Origin: Planococcaceae bacterium UBA3370
GTDB taxonomy: Bacteria; Bacillota; Bacilli; Bacillales_A; Planococcaceae
Direction of reading: 5' to 3'
Length of the DNA stretch: 6,995 nucleotides
Assembly (NCBI GenBank): GCA_002360295.1
Contig: DEQI01000058.1
Span: 1 to 6,995, forward strand
A program made the position numbers and the translations under genes. Numbering within the stretch: position 1 is the first letter of the stretch; every line of letters starts with the position of its first letter. Below, one piece after another: positions 1 through 6,615 of the stretch. The notes beneath the pieces were generated by a model. It was not told the DNA's origin. It made no database searches and saw only the letters and a list, made by a program, of their open reading frames with translations.

Positions 1-40
1 ACAGCCACTTGCAGTATATAATAAGTTTGGAGGGTCAGAT

Positions 41-1414
41 ATGTTGAAAATAAAAAACATTGAATTTATTAAAGTTGTGTATGATGAATCGATGTCCCAT
101 AACATCTTTTCCATTGCAAATATAACTTTTTCTAATTACGAACCAATTTATGGAGCCCTATTGTATTGGTGTCAAAATACGACTACAGCAGAATATACAC
201 CAGAAGGGGATTATAAATTCTTTTATGATTTGGCGCACGTTTCGTATTTTGCTTCTGTGAAATTCCCGAAAAATGTTCGGTTAACACGCGATCAAAAGCA
301 AGAATTAGCTTATATTTTACTCGAAGAACGTGGTTCAGTAGGCTCCTATAGCTTTCCAACTCATAAAAGCCATAAAAAGCGGTTCAATATTAAGAAGAAG
401 TTTGAATTACTAAACTTCCCGCCAAACTTCGACCCGAATAGTATCGAAGCAGCTAAGGAAGAGTTATCAATTGATCATATTAAGAAATTGTTAATGGAGC
501 ATCCTTCTTATACGCCAGCTTTCGTTAAAGATTACATTACGTGGCGTTTTTATGCAGCAAAATTACATCCGGCTGATTTAGAACCGTATTTACCTTATAT
601 TAGTTTCCGTTATATTTGCTTGGTAAATCCGTATCTTTCGGAAAAGTATTTAATTCATCATATAGACGAATTATCTCCTTTACTACAATATAACTATCCC
701 GTGTTAAATCGACTTTCTTCTAAGTTTAAAAAATATTTAGTAGAAAAAATTAAGCATGAAAATTATCCTATAAATCCTGATTTCGGACCGGATATAGAGG
801 CGTTTATAGAGGATGATGATTTTTACAAACATTATGAAATAAATTTTTTAGATATGATGGAGGAAGAAGAAGAAATAGAATTACAGTTTTTCGAATATGA
901 TACAGGTCCTTATAAATGGACTGGTAGTGAACATTTAATTAAAGGAATACCTTCGCTTGCTTGTCAAATATACGATGAACATGGCTTTAAAAAGCTATCG
1001 AATAAAGAAATGGATAATTTAATCCATTCCTATTCCAAGCAACAATTGGATCTTCTAACCGCTATTTTAGAGCCTCATTGGTTGCATAGATACCGAAATG
1101 AACTAAACTGGCAATCAATTTGTCGCTATAATACATTTTTATCTGAAGACTTTTTTCTTTCACATATAAAGTATATAGATTTCGAAGCGCTCGGAGACAA
1201 TAAAAACTGTTTATTATCAGAGGATTTTTTATATAAATATATGAAACGATTTAACCATGAACATCCTGTACCTGCTGTCATTCGAAATTTAACAGTAGAG
1301 TTATATAGAGATTTTAGAGATCTTATTAAGATAGATTTACAGTTATTAGAGCGCTATGGTGAAACGATTGATGAAACCGAATTAACTGTATTGCAAAATA
1401 TGATTATTGAATAA
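41..1414 (+). CDS. Hypothetical protein with LSEDF-type helical repeats
   Basis: I do not recognise a named family for this 457-residue protein. The ATG at 41 has a good ribosome binding site (GGAGGG at about 29-34), so this start is well supported. No signal peptide or membrane segment is visible, so it is probably cytosolic. Short degenerate repeats occur near residues 184-209, 353-378 and 378-402. They share a pattern of an aromatic residue after L/I-D/N/S, then L-S-E-D/K-F/Y-L, then H/Y-I/M. Similar repeats of about 25 residues occur in bacterial, phage and giant-virus proteins of unknown function and probably form a helical solenoid. Residues 274-280 are an acidic run. The N-terminal 130 residues look like a separate mixed alpha/beta part. 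It is the only plus-strand gene and converges on the phosphodiesterase gene. A protein-binding role is possible, but it is inference only. Confidence 0.85.
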   Translation: MLKIKNIEFIKVVYDESMSHNIFSIANITFSNYEPIYGALLYWCQNTTTAEYTPEGDYKFFYDLAHVSYFASVKFPKNVRLTRDQKQELAYILLEERGSVGSYSFPTHKSHKKRFNIKKKFELLNFPPNFDPNSIEAAKEELSIDHIKKLLMEHPSYTPAFVKDYITWRFYAAKLHPADLEPYLPYISFRYICLVNPYLSEKYLIHHIDELSPLLQYNYPVLNRLSSKFKKYLVEKIKHENYPINPDFGPDIEAFIEDDDFYKHYEINFLDMMEEEEEIELQFFEYDTGPYKWTGSEHLIKGIPSLACQIYDEHGFKKLSNKEMDNLIHSYSKQQLDLLTAILEPHWLHRYRNELNWQSICRYNTFLSEDFFLSHIKYIDFEALGDNKNCLLSEDFLYKYMKRFNHEHPVPAVIRNLTVELYRDFRDLIKIDLQLLERYGETIDETELTVLQNMIIE

Positions 1415-1418
1415 TGTA

Positions 1419-1452
1419 GGGGTGTTAGGAAAGTTCATTTTCCCAACACCCC
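1419..1452. terminator. Shared bidirectional terminator between convergent genes
   Basis: GGGGTGTT (1419-1426) pairs with AACACCCC (1445-1452), and a second stem GGAAA/TTTCC closes the loop after one A-C mismatch. The plus-strand 3' side continues TTCTTATTGTTT. The hairpin starts 4 bases after the stop of the plus-strand gene and lies 15 bases beyond the end of the minus-strand phosphodiesterase gene, so it probably ends both transcripts. The U-tract is better on the plus strand. Confidence 0.8.
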
Positions 1453-1467
1453 TTCTTATTGTTTGAT

Positions 1468-3174
1468 TCAACTGGCGTAAATAGTGACTAATTTTTTTGT
1501 AAAATCCGCCACATTTAATGGTTTACTAAAATAAAAACCTTGAACAGATTCACAATTATGTGCTTTTAGTAGTTGTAATTCCTCGACTTGTTCTACACCT
1601 TCAGCTACAACGTTTAAATTGAGTGCATGTGCAAGTGAAATAATGGCTGCTACAATGGCTTCATCCGATTTGCTTTTTGTAATGTTTTGAATAAATGTCC
1701 TATCAATTTTCAAAGTGTCAATTGGGAAATTCTTTAAATAGCTTAAAGATGAATAGCCAGTACCGAAATCATCAATTGAAACAGTAATACCCATTTCTTT
1801 TAATTGCTTAATTTTATCGATTAGCACATCTGTATAATCCATCATTGTAATTTCAGTAATTTCAATTTCTAAAAAATCTGGAACAGTATCCGTCTCTGCA
1901 ATTATTTCTTTCAAACGGGGAACAAAAGACTCTTCTGCAAAATGTATCGATGAAATATTTACCGCTACTTTTAAATCTGTATGAAACGATTGATTCCATT
2001 CTTTTATTTGTAGTAAAGCTTGACGCAATACCCATTCACCGATGATGCCGATAAGACCACTTTGCTCTGCAAATGGTATGAATTGATCAGGAGGCATATA
2101 GCCAAAATCATCATCATACCATCTAATTAATGCTTCCATACCTGTCATTTCATCTTTTTGAATATTCATTTTCGGCTGGTAATGTAATTCAAACAAATTA
2201 TTATGTAATGCATTATGTATTTTGGTTTCGAGAAGTAAGGAATGGTCGTTAGTACCCTTCATATTTTGCTCATATATTTCATAACTGTTATCCCGCTTCC
2301 TTTTTGCCGCATACATGGCAATATCCGCAAACCTTAAAAGGCGAGAAGGTGTATCACCATGATCCGGGTAAATACTGATGCCCATGCTAATACTTGCATA
2401 AAATTCATAGTCATAAAAAATAAAGCTATCTTTCAAAGTACCTTTAATTTTTTCGGCCATTTCATCAATACGTGTATGATCCTTTAACACATATGTAAAT
2501 TCATCTCCATGTAATCGAAAAAGAGAATTCCCTTGATGATCAATTGATTGAAGTCGACTTGCAAGTTCTTTTAAAAACATATCTCCCACTTGATGCCCTA
2601 AACCATCATTAATACTTTTGAAACGGTTTACATCAATAAAAAATAACGCAAATTTAGAATTGGATTGTTTGCAATGATGTATTTCTTTTTCTACATATTT
2701 TGTAAAACTATGTCGATTGGGCAAACATGTCAAGTCATCATGATAAGCAATATACGCAATTTCCTTTATGTTTTTTTTAGCAGTAATGTCTGTTCTTATA
2801 GAAATAAATTGATATGGTTTCCCTTGTTCATCTAAAAAGGGAACAATGGTCGTTTGGACCCAATAGAGAGAGCTATCTTTCGCGCGGTTACAAATTTCAC
2901 CATACCATGTTTCTCCATTCGCAATCATTTTCCACATTTTTTTGAAGAAAGATTTAGGGTGATAACCTGAGTTTATGATTCGATGATTTTGACCAATTAG
3001 TTCTTCTCTTGAGTATTGAGAAATTTGACAGAAACGATCATTTACATGTGTAATTATTCCTCTAGAATCAGTAATAGCGACTATGGCCGATTTATCAAGA
3101 GCAGCTTTTAAATCTTTTAGTTCTTCAAATGATAAATTTATAGTTGATAATAGTTTCGAATCATTTTTATCCAT
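1468..3174 (-). CDS. PAS-GGDEF-EAL protein, probable c-di-GMP phosphodiesterase
   Basis: Probably hydrolyses cyclic di-GMP to pGpG in the cytosol under control of a PAS sensor. Domains of the 568-residue protein are PAS/PAC at about 22-134, GGDEF at about 140-302 and EAL at about 312-562. The EAL domain keeps the whole catalytic set: E347 (EALIRW), N406, E438, E441, D468-D469 (IDDFGTGYSS), K489, E525 (EGVE) and Q545, with the same spacing as the known residues of RocR. The GGDEF motif reads HGDEF (222-226), and the RxxD inhibitory site is absent (213-216 read HQGN). Cyclase activity is therefore doubtful, and the domain may instead be a GTP-sensing regulator, as in Caulobacter CC3396. The PAS resembles the FAD-binding Aer type (FCQISQYSREELIG, W90, N96-R97, Y104-W105). 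No membrane segment is seen. The ATG has GGAGAG 8 bases upstream (3183-3188). No clear promoter was found in the 189-base gap upstream. Confidence 0.93.
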   Translation of the reverse strand: MDKNDSKLLSTINLSFEELKDLKAALDKSAIVAITDSRGIITHVNDRFCQISQYSREELIGQNHRIINSGYHPKSFFKKMWKMIANGETWYGEICNRAKDSSLYWVQTTIVPFLDEQGKPYQFISIRTDITAKKNIKEIAYIAYHDDLTCLPNRHSFTKYVEKEIHHCKQSNSKFALFFIDVNRFKSINDGLGHQVGDMFLKELASRLQSIDHQGNSLFRLHGDEFTYVLKDHTRIDEMAEKIKGTLKDSFIFYDYEFYASISMGISIYPDHGDTPSRLLRFADIAMYAAKRKRDNSYEIYEQNMKGTNDHSLLLETKIHNALHNNLFELHYQPKMNIQKDEMTGMEALIRWYDDDFGYMPPDQFIPFAEQSGLIGIIGEWVLRQALLQIKEWNQSFHTDLKVAVNISSIHFAEESFVPRLKEIIAETDTVPDFLEIEITEITMMDYTDVLIDKIKQLKEMGITVSIDDFGTGYSSLSYLKNFPIDTLKIDRTFIQNITKSKSDEAIVAAIISLAHALNLNVVAEGVEQVEELQLLKAHNCESVQGFYFSKPLNVADFTKKLVTIYAS

Positions 3175-3321
3175 ACAGTTTTCTCTCCATTCACTCTGTA
3201 ATGTCTAGATGAATATTAATTATTCAATGTTTCTGCATTTGGAAATTAAATATTTACATCTAAAGATTTAAAACACTTGATTTCTATCAAAAAAGTAGGA
3301 CTTTTTGAATAAGTAATAATA

Positions 3322-3352
3322 GGTGTCCAGAAAAATTCACTTTCTGGACACC
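3322..3352 (-). terminator. Hairpin terminator of the chemoreceptor gene
   Basis: A perfect 12-bp stem (GGTGTCCAGAAA at 3322-3333 with TTTCTGGACACC at 3341-3352) has a 7-base loop and begins 12 bases past the chemoreceptor stop codon. On the minus strand the tail reads TATTATTACTTATTC, a weak U-tract. The plus-strand tail CTCTTTTGTCTTT is better. A further AT-rich hairpin at 3287-3308 (TCAAAAAAGT / ACTTTTTGA) lies downstream on the minus strand and may help release. Termination here would separate the chemoreceptor and phosphodiesterase transcripts. Confidence 0.75.
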
Positions 3353-3363
3353 CTCTTTTGTCT

Positions 3364-4896
3364 TTATTTCACTTTTTCTATGAGATTATTCAGATTGGAT
3401 GTAATTGTATTTAATGTTGTGATGGCTTTATTCAAATCATCAACCGACTCATATTGTTCATTGGAAGCACTTGAAATTACACTAATTTGTCCAACATTTA
3501 ATTCATTTGTTTTAGAAATTTGATTAAATGTAGCTACAACACTTTCTGTATGAGTCATTAAATTCGTAGTAGCATTCATAATGTCTTTCATTTCAAGCTC
3601 TAACTCGGAAATAGTTGCAAATATTTGATCAAATGCCTTTTCACTTCTATTAATCGAATCATTACCTTTTTCTATTTCTATCATACTAGCTTCCATTTTT
3701 CCGGCTACTGTTTTTATTCTTTGTTGAATATCTTCCATGACAGTATCAATTTCTGAAACGGCCGCTTGTGTATTCGTAGCTAGATGACGAATTTCCGTAG
3801 CAACAACAGAGAATCCTTTTCCTTGCTCACCTGCTCTTGCAGCCTCGATTGATGCATTTAAAGCGAGTAATTTAGTTTGTTCAGAAATCGAATGAATAAC
3901 AGATACTAACTTGGCAATTTGAGTAGACTGACTTGCTAGTGATTGCGTTAAATTTTTCACAGAAGCAACGGATGAAGTAATTAATTTCATTTGATTCGTT
4001 ACCTCATGTGCAATTTCTTTACCATTTATCGCTACTTCTATACCAGAACTCGTTTTTTCTGAAACATTATGAGTACTTTGAGAAATCGCTGTTAGCAGCT
4101 TCATATTTTCACTATTTTGCTCAATTCCTTCATCCAGTGCATGTGCTTCTTCTATAGTATTGATATTTAACTGCTTTAATGAGTTTGCAACATTAAAACT
4201 AGAAGCAGTAGTATCATTAGATGCGTCTTGTAAAAGAGTTGTTAATGATTTTAGCTCATTACCCTCTTTAGCAATTTTATCGAATAATTCTTTTAATTGC
4301 TGTTCAGCCTGTTCTCTTTCATTTGTTAATTGCTTCTCCGTTACACGCGTATTATAAATGATAATGCCTGTTGCAATAGCAGTCATTATTAAAAATACGG
4401 CATGTAATAGGAGTAATGAAAAACGATATGTAGTTGTTCCACATAATATTTCTGGGAAGTAGAAATAACCAGCTAAATGATGGATAGCAAAAATAACGGT
4501 ACTGATCACAACTAACTTCACTTGTTGAAAACTAGCAATGATGGCGATTACCATAAAAATTGAAAAGTGATATTCCGTTAAACCATCTCCACCTGCAATG
4601 ATACTGATACTTGCAGATGTCAGCGTTAATGTTAGAAATAAGGCTACTAGCTTATGTTCTCGATCACTTTTAATTAGTACTGCAGATATAATGAGCAGTA
4701 TGATTGGCGTAATGAGGGTCACATTTTGTAAAAAAGTTAACCCATTGCTTAAAGTACCAACACCAAGTAGTACGACATAGTCATCTAAAAAACCTAAAAA
4801 TCGATGTGAAATATGTACTATAACAGATAAAAGTACTACGAAAATAGTTAAATAAAATAATGTAATATTTTTCGAATGTTTTTCTAATGCAAACAA
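3364..4896 (-). CDS. Methyl-accepting chemotaxis protein with polytopic membrane input domain
   Basis: A chemoreceptor that should signal to CheA/CheW to control flagellar motion. Numbering here is from the longest open frame (TTG at 4986, 540 residues). About six or seven hydrophobic segments occupy residues 42-211, including about 42-59, 89-105, 112-131, 141-170 and 190-211. A coiled coil begins near 215, and the MCP signalling domain covers about 270-540. Its hairpin tip is clear at 366-402 ([20 protein letters not shown], then GKGF and [10 protein letters not shown]). No obvious HAMP domain or large extracellular ligand domain is seen, so sensing is probably within or near the membrane. 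The membrane part carries E138, H140, H169-H170 and H195, which fits a His-rich polytopic sensor module known to me from other MCP and GGDEF proteins. I prefer the TTG at 4896 (510 residues) because GGAAAGG lies upstream (4908-4914); the TTG at 4986 has none. There is no ATG before residue 145. Confidence 0.9.
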   Translation of the reverse strand: MFALEKHSKNITLFYLTIFVVLLSVIVHISHRFLGFLDDYVVLLGVGTLSNGLTFLQNVTLITPIILLIISAVLIKSDREHKLVALFLTLTLTSASISIIAGGDGLTEYHFSIFMVIAIIASFQQVKLVVISTVIFAIHHLAGYFYFPEILCGTTTYRFSLLLLHAVFLIMTAIATGIIIYNTRVTEKQLTNEREQAEQQLKELFDKIAKEGNELKSLTTLLQDASNDTTASSFNVANSLKQLNINTIEEAHALDEGIEQNSENMKLLTAISQSTHNVSEKTSSGIEVAINGKEIAHEVTNQMKLITSSVASVKNLTQSLASQSTQIAKLVSVIHSISEQTKLLALNASIEAARAGEQGKGFSVVATEIRHLATNTQAAVSEIDTVMEDIQQRIKTVAGKMEASMIEIEKGNDSINRSEKAFDQIFATISELELEMKDIMNATTNLMTHTESVVATFNQISKTNELNVGQISVISSASNEQYESVDDLNKAITTLNTITSNLNNLIEKVK

Positions 4897-4907
4897 ATTA
4901 TTGCCAA

Positions 4908-4914
4908 CCTTTCC
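4908..4914 (-). promoter_or_regulatory. Candidate RBS deciding the chemoreceptor start
   Basis: GGAAAGG on the minus strand ends 11 bases before a TTG at 4896-4894. The alternative TTG at 4986-4984 directly follows an in-frame stop region and has no purine-rich site in front of it. Starting at 4896 also puts the first membrane helix close to the N-terminus. The spacing is slightly long, so this is a preference and not proof. Confidence 0.5.
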
Positions 4915-5038
4915 GTGAGATTTTAGATGGCGGATTACACTAAAAGCAAATCCAATCGCAACTGATTTAATCGTTGCTAAATACAAATGTCATATAGATT
5001 TACTATAATTCATTTTTCCCATCAATACTATATAAGAT

Positions 5039-5079
5039 AATTATACTACTCGAATACCAAAAATTATATTACTCGAAAA
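5039..5079 (-). repeat. Two direct repeats carrying TATAAT, upstream of the chemoreceptor
   Basis: Bases 5039-5056 and 5062-5079 match at 16 of 18 positions, with a 23-base start-to-start period, about two helical turns. Read on the minus strand, each contains TTCGAGTA, then G or A, then TATAATT, so each includes a perfect -10 hexamer (5040-5045 and 5063-5068). No good TTGACA-like -35 stands 16-18 bases before either. The pair may be tandem promoters, a dimer-binding operator over a promoter, or both. This is the most likely control region for the chemoreceptor gene. Confidence 0.55.
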
Positions 5080-5125
5080 TCACCTAGAAGTATATGAGAT
5101 AATATTACTATGAAATACATAATAA

Positions 5126-5169
5126 AAAAGTAAACCTTATGAACTAAATTCATTTGTAGGTTTACTTTT
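5126..5169 (-). terminator. Terminator of the small-protein operon
   Basis: A 12-bp stem pairs 5126-5137 (AAAAGTAAACCT) with 5158-5169 (AGGTTTACTTTT). An inner stem ATGAA/TTCAT (5139-5143, 5149-5153) lies inside the loop. On the minus strand it is followed by TTTTTTATTATG, a good U-tract, starting 9 bases after the stop of the second small gene. The plus-strand tail is also T-rich, but no plus-strand gene needs it. Confidence 0.85.
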
Positions 5170-5177
5170 AATCGTTA

Positions 5178-5348
5178 TTATATTCTTGCATATTCACCTT
5201 TTAGTTGATTCTGGTTCGCCCGTTCATTATAGGCATCGAGCTGTTCTTGTGATAAATTTAGAATGAAATAGTGAAAATTTATAGGGTCTATATCAATTTT
5301 TTGACATGCTCGTTTGTAAAAATCATATCCTATTCGATAATCAGCCAT
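5178..5348 (-). CDS. Small hypothetical protein, tandem paralog 2
   Basis: A 56-residue protein that I do not recognise, starting MADYRIGYDFYKRACQ. It is a paralog of the product encoded just upstream: 20 of the first 45 residues are identical without a gap, including G7, Y8, D9, Y11, C15, P22, N24, F25, Y27 and the LS.EQL.A.NE.A segment at 32-44. Both look like two short helices around a conserved Pro-x-Asn-Phe turn, with one conserved cysteine and no membrane segment. AAAGGGAG (5358-5365) ends 9 bases before the ATG at 5348. An in-frame ATG at 5351 overlaps the previous stop as TAATG and could be used instead. The 2-base gap shows cotranscription and probably coupled translation with its partner. 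Function unknown. Confidence 0.8.
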   Translation of the reverse strand: MADYRIGYDFYKRACQKIDIDPINFHYFILNLSQEQLDAYNERANQNQLKGEYARI

Positions 5349-5350
5349 CA

Positions 5351-5506
5351 TTAATTTCTCCCTTTCATCGTTCTAGCCTGTTCATTAAATGCCGTTAATT
5401 GTTCCTCAGACAATTGAATGACATAGTAACGAAAATTGACAGGTTCTAATCCAAACAGCGCACATTTTTCTAAATAATAATCATAGCCTTCTTTATACAT
5501 TGACAT
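5351..5506 (-). CDS. Small hypothetical protein, tandem paralog 1
   Basis: A 51-residue protein of unknown function, starting MSMYKEGYDYYLEKCAL, and the first gene of a two-gene operon. The open frame runs on upstream to 5638, but the start at 5506 is strongly favoured for four reasons. AAAGGGAG (5516-5523) lies 9 bases before this ATG, the spacing matches that of the paralog, the two proteins then align from residue 1, and the promoter at 5558-5586 lies inside the longer frame. Conserved with the paralog are Y4, the GYD.Y motif at 7-11, C15, P22, N24, F25, Y27 and LS.EQL.A.NE.A. The protein is probably cytosolic and mostly helical. The duplicated ribosome binding sites suggest that the whole cistron was copied in tandem. 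Confidence 0.85.
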   Translation of the reverse strand: MSMYKEGYDYYLEKCALFGLEPVNFRYYVIQLSEEQLTAFNEQARTMKGRN

Positions 5507-5515
5507 ATAATTTCG

Positions 5516-5523
5516 CTCCCTTT
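5516..5523 (-). promoter_or_regulatory. RBS fixing the start of the first small gene
   Basis: AAAGGGAG on the minus strand ends 9 bases before the ATG at 5506. The same eight bases, at the same distance, precede the second small gene (5358-5365). This rules out the much longer open frame that reaches 5638. Confidence 0.8.
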
Positions 5524-5541
5524 CTTTGTTATATAACAGAG
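5524..5541. promoter_or_regulatory. Palindrome in the leader of the small-protein operon
   Basis: A perfect 10-base palindrome GTTATATAAC (5528-5537) extends to 18 bases with a single mismatch. It lies between the predicted transcription start (about 5551) and the ribosome binding site. It could be a downstream operator or a small RNA hairpin. In AT-rich DNA a short palindrome can arise by chance, so its role is uncertain. Confidence 0.35.
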
Positions 5542-5557
5542 TATTTATGATGTAATT

Positions 5558-5586
5558 AATATAGTACAGATAACCCTTCATGTCAA
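5558..5586 (-). promoter_or_regulatory. Sigma-A-type promoter of the small-protein operon
   Basis: On the minus strand a perfect -35 TTGACA (5581-5586), a 17-base spacer and a -10 TATATT (5558-5563, 5 of 6 matches) give a near-ideal vegetative promoter. Transcription should begin near 5551, leaving a leader of about 45 bases before the first small gene. The promoter lies just downstream of the recombinase terminator, so this operon has its own transcription unit. Confidence 0.8.
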
Positions 5587-5608
5587 TAATATTCTGAAAA
5601 TAAGAAGG

Positions 5609-5636
5609 GGCTTCCGGAAATCTTTTCCCAGAAGCC
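5609..5636 (-). terminator. Terminator of the tyrosine recombinase gene
   Basis: On the minus strand GGCTTC (5636-5631) pairs with GAAGCC (5614-5609), with an inner GGAAA/TTTCC stem, a one-base bulge and an AGA loop. The tail reads CCTTCTTATTTTC. It begins 8 bases past the recombinase stop codon and 22 bases before the -35 of the next operon, so it probably insulates the two units. Confidence 0.75.
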
Positions 5637-5644
5637 ATCTTTGT

Positions 5645-6595
5645 TTACATAATAATATTATTAATCGGATTGTTTTTCATCACTTCATGAATTTGTTCAT
5701 CTTCAATATGGGTATAGATTTGGGTAGTGGCAACACTTGAATGTCCTAAAATGTGCTGCAAGCTTCGAATATCAGCCCCTGCCTTATACATTAATGTGGC
5801 GGCTGTATGGCGTAGCTTATGCGGAGTTAATTTGTCTTTATGTAAGGTTGAATTATTTAATTGCTTGACTATTTTGGCAATAGATTGTCTAGCAAAACGA
5901 GTCCCCTTTTGAGAGACAAACAGCGGCTCAATCCCTTGTCCTTTATAGGGATGACGTTCAGGTAAATAGCGTTGTAAAGCTTCATAACAACGATCATTCA
6001 TATAGACAACTCGCTCTTTATCGCCTTTTCCAATCACAGTTACATTGCGTCCTTGGATCGATTGCATATTTAATGAACACAGCTCGGAAACACGAATACC
6101 TAAATTTAAGAAAAACATAATGATACAAGTGTCCCGTACGGAATAGTGTTGTTGTTTAGTCCCTTCTATTAGTGTTTGTGCTTCTTGTAAATTCAAATAT
6201 ACCGGTGTTCGTTTTCCGATTTTGGGTGTCTCCAGTTCTTCCGCTGGATTTTCTTCTATTAATCGACGCTTTCCTTTTAAATATTTGAAAAAGGCTTTTA
6301 AAGTAGCCACTTTTCTCGCTCTAGCAGCTGCTGAGTTTTGTCGTTGTATTTCGCAATACTCCATAAATAAATATAAATCCTCTAATGTTAACTGTTTAAT
6401 CCATTCGATTGTAATGTCTGCTATTTCAATTGTATGTATTTGTGAAGTAGGAATATCATCTTCTACTGCTTTTAAAAATCGAAAAAATAAAATGAGATCA
6501 TATTCATATTCTTTTCGGGTACGCTGTGATTTCCCTGTAATCGTTGTTAAGTATATGAGAAAGTCTTTTAATATTTTCGGTAATTTTGTTTTCAA
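5645..6595 (-). CDS. XerC/XerD-like tyrosine recombinase
   Basis: A 316-residue site-specific recombinase that cuts and rejoins DNA through a 3'-phosphotyrosyl intermediate. An N-terminal SAM-like core-binding domain covers about 5-110, and the catalytic domain about 130-305. All catalytic residues are present: R168 (GIRVSEL), K190 (GKGDKERVV), H259 and R262 (HKLRH), H285 (LGHSS) and the nucleophile Y294 (IYTH). Length and layout fit XerC/XerD (about 300 residues) better than phage integrases with an arm-binding domain. Neither codV/hslV nor the usual ripX neighbours are here, so it is probably an extra accessory Xer enzyme. Its target is unknown, and no convincing dif-like site was found in the window. 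The start is a TTG at 6595, supported by GAGGTG 7 bases upstream (6603-6608); no ATG alternative has a comparable site. It is transcribed alone, between hairpins on both sides. Confidence 0.92.
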   Translation of the reverse strand: MKTKLPKILKDFLIYLTTITGKSQRTRKEYEYDLILFFRFLKAVEDDIPTSQIHTIEIADITIEWIKQLTLEDLYLFMEYCEIQRQNSAAARARKVATLKAFFKYLKGKRRLIEENPAEELETPKIGKRTPVYLNLQEAQTLIEGTKQQHYSVRDTCIIMFFLNLGIRVSELCSLNMQSIQGRNVTVIGKGDKERVVYMNDRCYEALQRYLPERHPYKGQGIEPLFVSQKGTRFARQSIAKIVKQLNNSTLHKDKLTPHKLRHTAATLMYKAGADIRSLQHILGHSSVATTQIYTHIEDEQIHEVMKNNPINNIIM

Positions 6596-6602
6596 AACGA
6601 TT

Positions 6603-6608
6603 CACCTC
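6603..6608 (-). promoter_or_regulatory. RBS supporting the TTG start of the recombinase
   Basis: GAGGTG on the minus strand ends 7 bases before the TTG at 6595-6593. The good match and spacing decide the start in the absence of an ATG. A TTG start usually lowers translation, which would fit a recombinase kept at low level. Confidence 0.75.
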
Positions 6609-6615
6609 AGGGCTC

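Noticed and set aside
3175..3363. Promoter or c-di-GMP riboswitch upstream of the phosphodiesterase gene
   Set aside because: No -35/-10 pair with proper spacing and no riboswitch-like conserved core could be recognised; only AT-rich sequence and small inverted repeats such as 3277-3290.
3323..4780. Three short plus-strand frames (3323-3523, 4160-4357, 4598-4780)
   Set aside because: All are mirror images of the well-supported chemoreceptor gene with no start signals of their own.
5079..5106. dif-like Xer site (contains CCTAGAA followed by an AT-rich centre)
   Set aside because: The left arm matches the Bacillus dif arm, as I recall it, at about 8 of 11 positions, but the right arm matches at only about 3 of 11. 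Chance likeness in AT-rich DNA.
5507..5638. Upstream extension of the first small gene to give a 95-residue protein
   Set aside because: It has no ribosome binding site at 5638, would cover the promoter and part of the recombinase terminator, and does not align with the paralog. The ATG at 5506 has AAAGGGAG.
5727..5912. 61-residue plus-strand frame
   Set aside because: It lies wholly inside the catalytic part of the recombinase on the opposite strand and has no independent support.
5645..6595. Naming the recombinase xerC, codV or xerD
   Set aside because: The catalytic domain fits the family, but the neighbours of the housekeeping genes are absent and no dif site is seen, so no specific symbol is justified.
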